Positions 39,280 to 49,702 of a DNA stretch of 64,000 bases are shown in pieces. The translations under genes and the position numbers were made by a program. Numbering within the stretch: the first letter of the stretch is position 1; each line of letters starts with the position of its first letter. The notes beneath the pieces are model-generated. The model searched no databases. It was not told where the DNA came from and saw only the letters and a program-made list of their open reading frames with translations. Origin of the DNA: Bacteroidota bacterium (GTDB taxonomy: Bacteria; Bacteroidota; Bacteroidia; Bacteroidales; VadinHA17); NCBI GenBank assembly GCA_016718875.1, contig JADKBL010000003.1, forward strand, positions 124,001 through 188,000. The letters run 5' to 3'.

Positions 39280-40278
39280 CTAAAAATACCGTGGATTAGC
39301 TGCACTTACCTTCGAACCAAACTCATAACGCAGCCCAAACTCAGCTGAACCATTTGAATATGAGCTCATTCTTCCTAAGGGGTAATCATATGAAAAACCA
39401 AACATGAGTTGGGGTGTGATCTGCAACTGAAGTATGCCAACAACTACCTCTTCATTAGTTCTCCACGATCCTCCGACCCATAGTACATCTGCTAATATGA
39501 AATTCCCATTTATATCAAATTGCTTTATTTTCTCAGCCTTATCAAGTGAATAATGTAAAAGGACTGATGGCTTGAATTTGAAGAAATCTGAGAATGTAAT
39601 CAACCCGCCGCCTGAAAAAATAAAATCATAATCACTGAAGCTGTGATAAGCCTGAACAGTATTTGTTGATGTCTTCCTGTAACTCATGAATTGAGGGATG
39701 GATACTCCTGCATACAATTTATCGCTGAAGTAGTATGCGCCTGCTCCCACATTCGGGAGAATATAAGGATCATCATTTTTCAGAAATACACCATCCGGCT
39801 GAATTGTTTCTATTCCTGAGTAATCACTGTTTGAGATATCTGCTCCGGCATTCAGGCCTAAAGAGAGTTTTCCTTTTGCCATCCTTATATGATATGCATA
39901 ACTGCCATAGATACTTGTTGATTTAGTATAGCCATATTGCATAAACTGGGCAAGAAGCCCCAGAGCAACCTTGTCATTTTTAAACGGCGCATGGAAAGAT
40001 CCTGACTGAAGAACCGGGGCTCCGGGTGTTCCCATCCATTGCTTTCTGTAAGACAAAAATCCACTAAGAGCTCCGCGTGTTCCGGTATACGCAGGATTGA
40101 TTACCAGTCCATTCTGAAGATACTGGCTGTAAACCGGGTACGCCAGACTGATGCTGGTTGAATCAGGCTCACCCTGTACCGGATGACTGACAACCATAAA
40201 CATGAAGGTCAGGATGATAATCAGCCTGTTAAAATTCCACACCTTATATACTGCTCCTAATCTGTCCAAATTAAACAA
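39280..40278 (-). CDS. PorP/SprF-family type IX secretion membrane protein
   Basis: The 332-residue outer-membrane beta-barrel protein has a signal peptide ending near VQG. The mature N-terminus is typical for the family: YPVYSQYLQNGLVINPAYTG and SYRKQWMGTPGAP. The barrel ends in FGLRYEFG. PorP/SprF proteins attach or help export type IX cargo and are usually encoded beside the cargo gene. Here the giant adhesin with a gliding-type C-terminal domain ends 3 bp upstream, which fits that pairing. Confidence 0.9.
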   Translation of the reverse strand: MFNLDRLGAVYKVWNFNRLIIILTFMFMVVSHPVQGEPDSTSISLAYPVYSQYLQNGLVINPAYTGTRGALSGFLSYRKQWMGTPGAPVLQSGSFHAPFKNDKVALGLLAQFMQYGYTKSTSIYGSYAYHIRMAKGKLSLGLNAGADISNSDYSGIETIQPDGVFLKNDDPYILPNVGAGAYYFSDKLYAGVSIPQFMSYRKTSTNTVQAYHSFSDYDFIFSGGGLITFSDFFKFKPSVLLHYSLDKAEKIKQFDINGNFILADVLWVGGSWRTNEEVVVGILQLQITPQLMFGFSYDYPLGRMSSYSNGSAEFGLRYEFGSKVSAANPRYF

Positions 40279-40281
40279 ATA

Positions 40282-43200
40282 TTATTTTCTTTTTAATACA
40301 ATAAACCCGCTCTCCTTGTACGGGCTGACATCGGTATATTTTGATTCCATTTTTAGAATAAAATAATATGTACCTTCTGCCAGATCAGCTCCTTTTGTGG
40401 TTTTCCCATCCCACCAGCTCCAGGTTTTACTATCCTTATTTGATGAATAAAAGACTTCTGAACCCGCACTGTTGACAATGCTAAGTTCCACAAACTGGTT
40501 TTCAGTATCCAGTCCGAGTATTTCAAATACATCATTTATCCCGTCATTATTGGGAGAAAATCCGTTCGGAATTTTTATCTCCTCAACAATAATGTCGACG
40601 GAATCCTTTATAATACATGGTCCGTTAATAACTGTCCATAAGAATGAGTTCAGTTTTGGTGACAGGTTCGATACCTCTGCATCCTTTTTTGTATCATCAT
40701 TAAAATCACCTGTGCCACTTATAGTAGTCCATTTTCCTGTCTCAAAATCTTCCTTGAGGGCACTCATTTTGTAATAATTATCAAATGAATAGAGTACAGT
40801 GTCCGGTCCGGCACTTATTACTCCGGAAGGAATGGTATGAATGACTATCTCTATTATATTGGATATATTTAAACAACAGTTATTTGCGCCTGAATTAACT
40901 TTCCGTTTGTATTTTGTGGGTACACTTAAGGCAGGCGGCTGATAGTTACCTGAAGGATCATTATTTACACCGGCGGCTAAGGTCCATGTGGATCCTCCAT
41001 CAATACTCTGTTCCCACAAATATTTGTAATTCCCGTCACCACCGGTCGGCGTTGATCCGGTCAGAGGATCAGGGGCGGATCCTTTACAGATTACAGCAGG
41101 GGCAGTAAGTGTATTATTTGCTATCAGTGGCAGAACAGTTATCTTAATGGTGGCCGCACTTATATCAATGCATGCCCCGGAAAGAACCTTCCTCATGTAA
41201 TAAGTCGTAACATTCAAAGCAGGAGGGTCATATCCCTGGCTTGTTCCGGAAGAGGCAACAGGTATCCATGTTGAATTATCAGTTGATGAGAGCCATTCAT
41301 AAGCATAATCACCAGGAAGATTAGTTCCTCCGGTAGGCAATGTACCCTGAAGCCTGTTTGGATTTGCCCCGTCGCAAATGGTAGTATCGGTACCACCTGA
41401 TAAGAGGGAAACGATGTTATTAATCAAGGCTTATGTACATTCACTCTAACTGACTTGCTAATATCCGAGCAGGAGGAGGAGAATACTTTTCTCCGGTAGC
41501 TTGTGGTATCTGTAAGTGCAGGTGGCTGATAATCTCTCAGAGTTGATCCGGTGATATCAGTCCACACTGGACTGGCCTTTGAACTGTCCTGCCATATAAA
41601 GGTATAAGTTCCGTTACCATTCAGAGGATCGGTTCCGGTAAGTATAGCAGGTGCCGATCCGGAACATATTTTCTGTTCACCAGTAATTACCTTATTATTT
41701 GTGAGGACAGGATAATCCCTTAGAAGAATTATCTGACTTGTACTTACGCAAACATCCTGCATTCCTGATTTAACAACCCTTCTGAATTTATACTCATTAA
41801 GAGGCGCTCTTTCAGGTAGCTCGGCAGGAAGATATCCTGTCTGGTTGTTAGTGCCCGGAGCAGGTGCCCAAACAGATCCGTTGATGCTGCTTTCCCACAG
41901 ATATCTGTATGTTGCATCGCCGCCTGATAATACAGGAGTGGTTGATGTGGTAGTTGCTGTAAGATCTGTAAAGACCGAACCGAAGCAGATATCCTGAGGA
42001 GTATTTAATATTGCATTGTTGCTTATTGTATCGAGAACGTTTATTCTTACTATTGCTGATGAATCAACGCACCTTCCTGAGGTTACGGTGCGTTTGTACC
42101 ATGAAGTAAATTTAAGTCCGGGCTCAGGAGTATATGTTTCAATACTGTCATTATTAGCCGGTTCTGCAAACAGGGAATTATCAGTACTTATTTTCCATCT
42201 GAAACTGTAAATACCATTCCCGTCCTGCAGGACAGCTCTCGAAAGGAGTGTCTTCGCATTTTGTGCATAGCATACCGTATCAGGATCACCGATGATGTTA
42301 TTTTTTATAAATGGCTGAACAATGATTTTCACAGGTTTGCTTTTATCAACAATTACAGGAGTTCCAGTTTTGGTAACAACTCTCCGGTACCAGGTGGTTT
42401 GTGTCAGAAGTCCGGGTGTATAATCTTTATTTGTTGCTCCTGATATATCACTGAAATCAGTTTCAGAAGGATTAGCAACAGTGCTACTCTGCCATTGGTA
42501 TGTACCGCCAAAGGGAATAGTGCCTGATATAGTTCCAAAAGCCATATTTGAACAAATCGAGTCTGTCTGGTCACCAGTGACTGCAGACCTTATTGAGTTA
42601 TAAAGGAATCCGTTAAGAAGAGGGGAGAAATTCTCCAATGTACCTCCATCAAGACCAGGGGTACCTGTGCTTGGCGAAGGATTTTTATTACCTCCGGCAC
42701 CTCCCGTAACTGATTTTATTACACCTGCTGGTGCAGTAATATTATTTGTAAGAATTAGTCCGCCGCCGCCACCGCCGCCTTCACCCCAGGCATTACTTGT
42801 ATTTCCGCCTTTACCACCATTCACGGAAATTGTAATAGCACTGGCTGCTCCGGAAGAATAACTCTGGAGATATACGGCTATAGACCCGCCTCCACCACCG
42901 CCTCCAGCTCCTGTATTACCTGAAACACTTGTACCGGGAGATCCTCCTGCGGCAGTAATGATTTTCCCGTTTCCTTTAAGAGTATCACAAATAATAATTA
43001 TAATACCGCCACCTCTGGCTCCCGGTGTAGCTGTGGTATTACCGGCTTCATATGTTGATGCTCCGCCACCGCCACCCATAAAAAATCCATTATCAAGGTC
43101 AGTAAATTTAATTGAAAGACCTCCTACCCCGCCATCATTGTTGGGGACACAAACTGGAGATTCTTTTCCTCCCTTACCTCCGCTGAGTGCCCAGTTTGAA

Positions 43201-43984
43201 CCGCCACCGCCACCAGAAAATTTGCCATTACCTCCACCACCACCGGTAAAATTAGCCCCCCTGCCCTTAGCATATCCCGGGAATATAGCAGGAACATCAC
43301 CAGGACCAACAAATGCACGTGAGGCAGGTGATTCACCTTTATATCCTGAATTGTTAAAGCTCTCCGGATAAGTGAACTATTTCCGCCTCCTGGAATTATA
43401 CAGATCCCGTCACCTTGCGAAATTGCTCCGCCATTAAATCCTTTGCCGGACACATCGATATCTGCCTCAAGAGAAAGAGTTCTTCCTACTATCATTGCCA
43501 GCACACCCCCTGTTTTGCTTACACTATCCCAGGGTTGGCAGGTAAGTGTTGAAGTTACGGTAGCTGAATTGAAATAGGGGACTCTTACCAGTTGCACCCT
43601 TCCAAGTACATCATAACTATTTGTAATATTTGAAGTAAAAACAACATTCCGTGTATCTGTGTCTATCGATTCAACAATCATGAATTCACTGAGACCAGGC
43701 ATCCCAATCAGGTCTTTATAGGAACCATAGTCGCCAGTTTCAGGAACATTAATCACAGCACCCTTCATCTGGATAATTAGAACAGTATCTCCAACGAAAA
43801 GTCCCGATACGTCAGTAAGAGTGACATTATCCTTTGGTGTTGTACCAATAGATTCGACTCTTTTGTATATATTAATGATATTGCTGATCTTCTTGTCCTG
43901 AGAAAACAGATTATCCGCCCATCCCGCCAGTATTAGCAGAATGAGAAACATAGCTTTTATATTGAACTCTGACCTGTCTGTCAT
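40282..43984 (-). CDS. giant type IX secreted adhesin, two frameshifts
   Basis: The rebuilt protein is about 1,234 residues. It has a signal peptide (to about residue 29), an N-terminal beta region, a long glycine-rich region (about 200-340, many GGGGG blocks), then six tandem Ig-like repeats of about 90 residues. Each repeat has a leading cysteine, a YRW/YLW strand and an end like YRRKVxSxxC. A further domain precedes a gliding-motility-type C-terminal sorting domain (IPNGFSPNNDGINDVFEI) that ends in FIVLKRK. A lost G near 43364 and a lost C near 41428 split the frame into three. It leads the PorP/SprF operon. Confidence 0.82.
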
Positions 43985-44053
43985 TTAGCTCTTATGATCC
44001 GCTAATATAGCTAATAAAATAATTTATTCAATTATAATTTTGGCAGGTTATTA

Positions 44054-47000
44054 TTACAGCGGCTTTTCAACCGTATACTTGACCGGAAGTTCAACAAAAA
44101 AACGGGTTCCGATGCCGCTCTCCGATTCAAACCAGATACTGCCTCCTGCATTTTCAACATAACGCTTCACAATTGACAGACCCAGTCCCATTCCTGAAGA
44201 TTTTGTAGTAAAATTAGGGGTAAACATCTTTTGTCCTTAACTCTTCCGGTATACCGGTTCCATTATCTGAAATTGTAACTAAAATTTTATTACTTCTTAT
44301 TTCCATCCTTATTCCAATTATTCCTTCAGCACCGGGAGGAACTGATTGAATTGCATTTTTAATGAGATTGGAAAAAATACCATTCAGATGCTCCTTATCG
44401 GCAAAGACTATCACTCTGGTTTCATGAGGCCATTCAACATCAAAACGCACATTGTCGCTGTTCCTGTATAATTCAAGGGAAGTCCGTATCTGCTCTGTAA
44501 GGTCCACTTCAGCAGGATTATTCCCCGGCATTTTTGCAAATGAAGAAAACGCTGTTGCAATAGTTGAGAGATTGTCGATGTATTCTATCTGATTCTTTGA
44601 AAAATTCTCCAGCTTCTTATCAAACTCAGGAACCCTGTCATTCCACGATTTCAAAAGCTGCTGAACATTAAGTTTCATGGGTGTAAGCGGATTCTTAATC
44701 TCATGCGCAATCTGTTTGGCCATCTCTCTCCATGCATATTCTCTTTCCGAATTTGTAAGCTTTCTGGCGCTATCCTCCAGTTCGTCTAACATACTGTTAT
44801 ACTGCCTTACAAGCTCCCCAATCTCATCACTCCCCCTGTAGCGAAGATGCTCACTCTTTTTCCCCAGTGCAACTGAGGCCAGTCCCTCGCTCAGCATTGT
44901 TAAAGGGGCTGTAAGCCTTCCGCTAATAAAAACTGAAAGACTCATTGTTATAACAACAAGCAGCAATGTGAAATTAATAACAGCAACCAGAAGGGTTGAG
45001 ATCTCATTGGCCAGAACACTCTGCATCCTGAAATATGGCAGATTGAGATAAGCAAGTAGCTGTCCCTCATTATTGTAAAAGGGAACATAAGCTGAAAAGT
45101 ATTCGAGCCTTCCTATCCGCTCCTTCTGCAAATACTCACTACGTGTAAAATCCTTCATGTTTATGAGAGCCAGATTGTCTATCCTTCTGCTAATCAAATC
45201 ACGATAAAAAATCTCCTGTCTTGAAGTTGCAATAAGGTAACCATTTAAATCATACAGATTTATGTCTGTATTAAATATGTTTGAAAGTCTGACAAGAAAA
45301 TCATTCAGACTTGCATATGATGAATTTCGCCAGTCAGTTGAGATTCTTCTTTCTGATGCAAGCTTGCTTTCAAGTTCCAGGTATACTGAATTTAGCTTCT
45401 CCTTAATGTTCTCATTATGTTTCAGCTCATACTGACGGATAGTAAGAATTGAAACAACCAGGCCTATCATTATAAATGCAAAGAGAAGTATTCCGGTAAA
45501 TGAAATCTGTAGTTTCTGTCTGAAATTCAGGGATGTAAGGCTTCTGAGGGAGGGCATCCGCGTTATAAGTATGACAAGGTTTGAAAAGATAAGTATAACA
45601 GCAAACAGATAGGCAAATGAAATCATATAATCGCCCGGAGTCATGCATGGCCTCGATATAACAACTGTAGCAGCTCCATTTTTATAAAGAACATGCCTGA
45701 ATTTGTCAGAGGTAAAAATCCTGTAATCCGAGATCTTGTCAACATATTCCGCATCAGTCTTGTCGTAAGGGAATTCGCCTGTCTGCAGAACAATTTCGCC
45801 ATTAATGTATTTGGAAAATGAATAGTCCTTTAATCCTGCATATTTGTGATATTTCTTATCAAGCAACAGCTCAGAATAGCCTGGCTGAAAAACATTAACA
45901 TCGCTGTACAACTCAATAAAAAGACCATGAGTAATCTTACTGCCTGTCTTATAGAACAGCCTGCCAAGGTAATATGCCCTTCCTCCCTGATTGTCAATAA
46001 AATAAAATCCGGTTCCGGTAAGCTGGTACCCGTTCATCTTTATCCTTTCATCAAAGAATCCGAAACAGTTTTCAATTAAAGGTTTTCCTGAGCCTATGCT
46101 GAGCATCTCGTCATTTGAACACAGTACTACGTTGAAATTGTAATTGCCCCAGTAGCCACCGAAATAGGTTTCACTGATATAATTTGAAATCCTGTCTACA
46201 TCCTCCCTGTGTGCATTAAATGATTCCGGCATCATCATATTCTTCAGAATTGTATCTGAAGATATCTCAGGCCATACATCCAACAGAAGATGCTCTGCTT
46301 CAGGATCATTCTCAGTAGAAAAAGCTACAGCCTGTATTTTCAGATTTTCAGTAACCTTTTCTTCTGACAGGATCGTTATAAAATAAAGCGAATATAAACC
46401 GAAAAGCAAAGAGAGTAAAACAGTTGTATTGAATAATCCGGAGCTGCGTCCTGCCGTTAGCCAAACTGACAAAACCATAGCAATCCAGAAGATAAGAAGC
46501 GGAATAAGAGCAGTTAAATCATCATAGTAAAATACCAGAATCAGAACCATGGAAATTACAAGCAAAAATAAATTCTCATACCATTTTGGTGAGCCTCCTT
46601 TCCTGAAAATCAGTAGGAGAATAAAAACAGGAACCAGCAGAAAAAGCAGCATACCAATAAACGCGGCAATACTGAACCAACTCAATTCCAGTACTTTGTA
46701 GGACTCAAAATTCATATTTGAGGTCGAAATCAACTGGCTGAACAGATAATGAAAAATCCCTATTGAGGCTGCGCCTGAAAGCATAAGCAGACCTGAAGAG
46801 ATAAATGTTTTTACTTTTCCTCCTTTTAAAAAATCTGCAATTGGGAAATCACGGTAAAATACATATGAAAAAACAGCAGCCATTAAGGACATAAGAATTA
46901 AATGACCAAGTGAAGGTATCAGGCTGTTGAGAGAAAACCGGTAAGGTGAAAACAGTTCTGTAATGTAAAAGATCGCAGGTTGCTTTGTTTTCAGAAAAAG

Positions 47001-47758
47001 ATAATATACAAGTATTAATATGACCAGGAAAATCAGCAGGGATATGTAATTGTTTGTTTTGCCTGAAATGAAATTGATCAGGCTCATTAACAACATAATA
47101 AAAGAGGCAAAAGCCAGTATCCATAATATCAAAGGGATATAAATGAGATAGCTGGTCTCTTTTTTTGATGGAAATAGGAGGGTAAAGAGAAAATCACCAT
47201 TCATATCAGAAATATGAAATTCCGAGTCACTTTTTCAAAGCTGAATCCAACATTCTCTGAAAGTCTGAAATCCTTTCCAAATCCATCCTTTATTATATCA
47301 TTTGTAAATCCGTGTTCGGTCCTGATTCTCAGCAGACCTACAAGCATCTCGTTTCCTGCCTCAATGGTTTTTGTCAGAAACCACCCGTTCTGCAGGAATA
47401 CAAGCCGCTTTTTATAGAGGGTGTCAATCAGGTAATATGGAACATCAAAGCCATTATCTGACCAGTATATCAGTTTATTATCAATGTATTCAAGTATTGT
47501 GATATTATTTTCTTCAGCAACAAGGAAAATATTGTTCTCGGAATTTGATCCGTGATGATCCTCTTTCGCAAGAACAGGTTTCATTTCTTCGAGGCATTGT
47601 TCCATTATTGCCTGTTTCTCGGCAAGTACCCTGTTGAAAACCTTTGCTCTGAAATGGTACTCAGAATCGGAAAAATAGAGCTTCCCCGCAACTGAAGCCA
47701 GAATCACCAGAATAGTTGTAACCAGAAGAAGTAATAATATCCTGCGCATCAGGTTCAT
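44054..47758 (-). CDS. very large NtrY-like sensor histidine kinase, two frameshifts
   Basis: The rebuilt protein is about 1,235 residues. A short N-terminal region with one membrane helix and a periplasmic domain is followed by about eight membrane helices, an external sensor region, another helix and a HAMP domain. Then come the phospho-acceptor His in AHEIKNPLTPMK and a HATPase domain with DNGTGIPEEL. One missing A at 47231-47235 separates the first 185 codons. A net one-base shift near 44228-44233 cuts off the final FTTKSSGMGLGLSIVK and ends the raw frame early. No response regulator is adjacent. It lies 14 bp after rlmH. Confidence 0.82.
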
Positions 47759-47772
47759 TTATTTACTACAGT

Positions 47773-48246
47773 TTATTCGTGGTGATATGGCTCACCTTTT
47801 ATTATGGTAAATACCCTGTATAGCTGTTCAAGGAACAATAACCGTACCAGCTGATGGGGAAAAGTCATTCTGGACAGGGAAATCCTGAGATCAGACCTTT
47901 TATATACTTCATCTGAAAAACCCCACGGTCCTCCTATTACAAAAACTATTCTTTTCCTTGGTGTCATAAACTGCTTTTCAAGCCATGTTGCCAGCTCAAT
48001 GGTTCTGAACTCCCTGCCTTTCTCATCGAGAAGAACAACAAGATCTTCCCCGCTGACTGTCTGAATAATCCTTTTCCCCTCTTTTACCTTCTGCTCATCA
48101 ACCGGCATGTTTTTTGTGTTCTTTATATCAGGTAGGGTGATAGTTTCAAAGGAATAGTATTTGCTGATACGTGAAGAGTACAAATCAGCAATTACCGAAA
48201 CATTTTTATCAGTCGTTTTTCCTGTCTGTAGCAGTGCAATTTTCAT
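47773..48246 (-). CDS. rlmH: 23S rRNA (pseudouridine1915-N3)-methyltransferase RlmH
   Basis: The 157-residue SPOUT methyltransferase starts MKIALLQTGKT at the ATG at 48246; a Met four codons earlier is also in frame. The knot region reads FVIGGPWGFSDEVYKR and the conserved C-terminus ends EPYHHE. It methylates pseudouridine 1915 in helix 69 of 23S rRNA. A TATTTTTG -7 element lies just upstream. The sensor kinase gene follows closely and may be co-transcribed. Confidence 0.95.
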   Translation of the reverse strand: MKIALLQTGKTTDKNVSVIADLYSSRISKYYSFETITLPDIKNTKNMPVDEQKVKEGKRIIQTVSGEDLVVLLDEKGREFRTIELATWLEKQFMTPRKRIVFVIGGPWGFSDEVYKRSDLRISLSRMTFPHQLVRLLFLEQLYRVFTIIKGEPYHHE

Positions 48247-48281
48247 TTTGACCGGCATTTTTTTTTTTGAAGCCGTAATTA

Positions 48282-48289
48282 CAAAAATA
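48282..48289 (-). promoter_or_regulatory. putative -7 promoter element of rlmH
   Basis: The minus strand reads TATTTTTG, an exact TAnnTTTG match, 35 bp upstream of the rlmH start used here. Confidence 0.5.
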
Positions 48290-48374
48290 GTAATTATGAA
48301 GACTTAAACATCAGAAAGCGAAGGCAAGAAAAAACTATAAAAGATTATGATATCCCCGTTATCTAAATAAGTAT

Positions 48375-48382
48375 TAAATTTG
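48375..48382 (+). promoter_or_regulatory. putative -7 promoter element of the DUF4783-nadC genes
   Basis: The sequence reads TAAATTTG, an exact TAnnTTTG match, 42 bp upstream of the start at 48424. Confidence 0.5.
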
Positions 48383-48423
48383 TATTGCAATAAACAAACA
48401 CGCAGCTTAATAAAAAAAGTCTG

Positions 48424-48827
48424 ATGAAATCTTCCAGAATAGTTCCGGCAGTACTGCTGACTCTAAGCACTCTTATTGGCAATGCACAGGAGCAACCACA
48501 GATTCCGGGAGGTATATCAATAGCAATCAAGGCAGGAAATGCTGCTGAATTGTCGAAATACCTTAATACCACTGTTGAGCTGCTGCTTCTTGACAAAGAA
48601 GATTTTTATAAGAAGAACGTAGCCGAAACAATACTCAGTGATTTTTTCAACGAGTACCATACAAAGGAATTTACAATCAGGCATCAGGGTGCCAAAAACG
48701 ATGCACAATATGCAATAGGAAACCTGAAAACCGAAAAGGTGACTTCCGGGTTTATTTTCTCCTCAAAAAGATCGATCAGGAATTGCTGATACATCAGATA
48801 CGTATTGAACCTGACAATGGACGATAA
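48424..48827 (+). CDS. DUF4783 exported protein, frameshifted
   Basis: The rebuilt protein is about 134 residues with a signal peptide (ending GNAQ). It belongs to DUF4783, small NTF2-like exported proteins of unknown function usually placed just before nadC in Bacteroidota. The raw frame ends at 48789 with a nonsense tail (TSGFIFSSKR). One more G at 48738-48739 gives the family end DFRVYFLLKKIDQELLIHQI and a stop at 48825-48827, which overlaps the nadC start. Confidence 0.8.
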
Positions 48828-49659
48828 GCTTCTGAAAGATCTGATCCTTAATAGTCTGCGTGAAGACATCGGTGATGGTGATCACTCATCGCTTGCATGT
48901 ATTGCAGGGGATGCTGCCGGTAATGCAAAGCTGATTATCAAGCAATCCGGTATAGTGGCAGGGATCAGAGTTGCAAAGGAGGTATTCAATGCTGCAGACC
49001 CCCATCTTTCAATGAATACTTTTATAAATGACGGAGCAGCAGTAAAACATGGGGATATAGCTTTCCATGTTTCAGGAAATGTTCAGTCGATACTCAAATC
49101 TGAGAGACTGGTACTGAATATAATGCAACGCATGAGCGGCATAGCAACTGTCACACATGAATATGCTGATAAACTCAAAGGACTTAAAACTCAGATACTC
49201 GACACCAGGAAAACTTCACCCGGACTTAGAATTCTTGAGAAAGAAGCAGTAAGAATTGGCGGTGGAATGAATCACAGAATGGGCCTTTATGATATGATAA
49301 TGCTGAAGGATAATCATATCGATTATGCCGGGGGTATTACCAATGCAATAAATAATACCAGGAATTACCTGAAAAACAGGAATCTCAATCTTAAAATCGA
49401 AATAGAAGCCAGAAGCCTTGAGGATATTGAAATTATTATGTCTGCCGGTGGCATCGACCGAATAATGCTCGACAACTTCAACATAGAAAATACAAAGGCT
49501 GCAGTAAGACTCATCAATGGCCGGTTTGAAACAGAATCCTCGGGCGGTATAACACTAGATACTATCAGGTCATATGCCGAATGCGGTGTCGATTATATCT
49601 CAGTCGGAGCTCTTACCCATCAGATCAAAAGCTTAGACATGAGTCTGAAAGCTTTCTGA
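48817..49659 (+). CDS. nadC: nicotinate-nucleotide diphosphorylase (carboxylating), NadC
   Basis: The 280-residue enzyme makes nicotinate mononucleotide from quinolinate and PRPP in NAD synthesis. Family motifs are visible: LDTRKTSPGLR, GGGMNHRMGLYD, MLKDNH and the C-terminal SVGALTH. I choose the ATG at 48817 (MDDKLLKDL); a TTG four codons earlier is a weaker option. Its start overlaps the rebuilt DUF4783 stop by 11 bp, suggesting coupled translation. nadA and nadB are not in the window. Confidence 0.95.
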   Translation: MDDKLLKDLILNSLREDIGDGDHSSLACIAGDAAGNAKLIIKQSGIVAGIRVAKEVFNAADPHLSMNTFINDGAAVKHGDIAFHVSGNVQSILKSERLVLNIMQRMSGIATVTHEYADKLKGLKTQILDTRKTSPGLRILEKEAVRIGGGMNHRMGLYDMIMLKDNHIDYAGGITNAINNTRNYLKNRNLNLKIEIEARSLEDIEIIMSAGGIDRIMLDNFNIENTKAAVRLINGRFETESSGGITLDTIRSYAECGVDYISVGALTHQIKSLDMSLKAF

Positions 49660-49662
49660 CGT

Positions 49663-49700
49663 CGGCTTTCCTGCTGCCTGTCGCCCATCGCCTGTCGCCC
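49663..49700. repeat. short GCCTGTCGCCC direct repeat
   Basis: The gap between nadC and the glutamine synthetase gene holds two close copies of CGCCTGTCGCCC or a near variant. The genes are convergent here. No hairpin with a T tract is evident. Confidence 0.5.
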
Positions 49701-49702
49701 CC

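Noticed and set aside
42958..43371. Proline-rich open frame opposite the adhesin
   Set aside because: It is the antisense image of the glycine-rich adhesin region (GGX codons read as proline codons), with no independent support.
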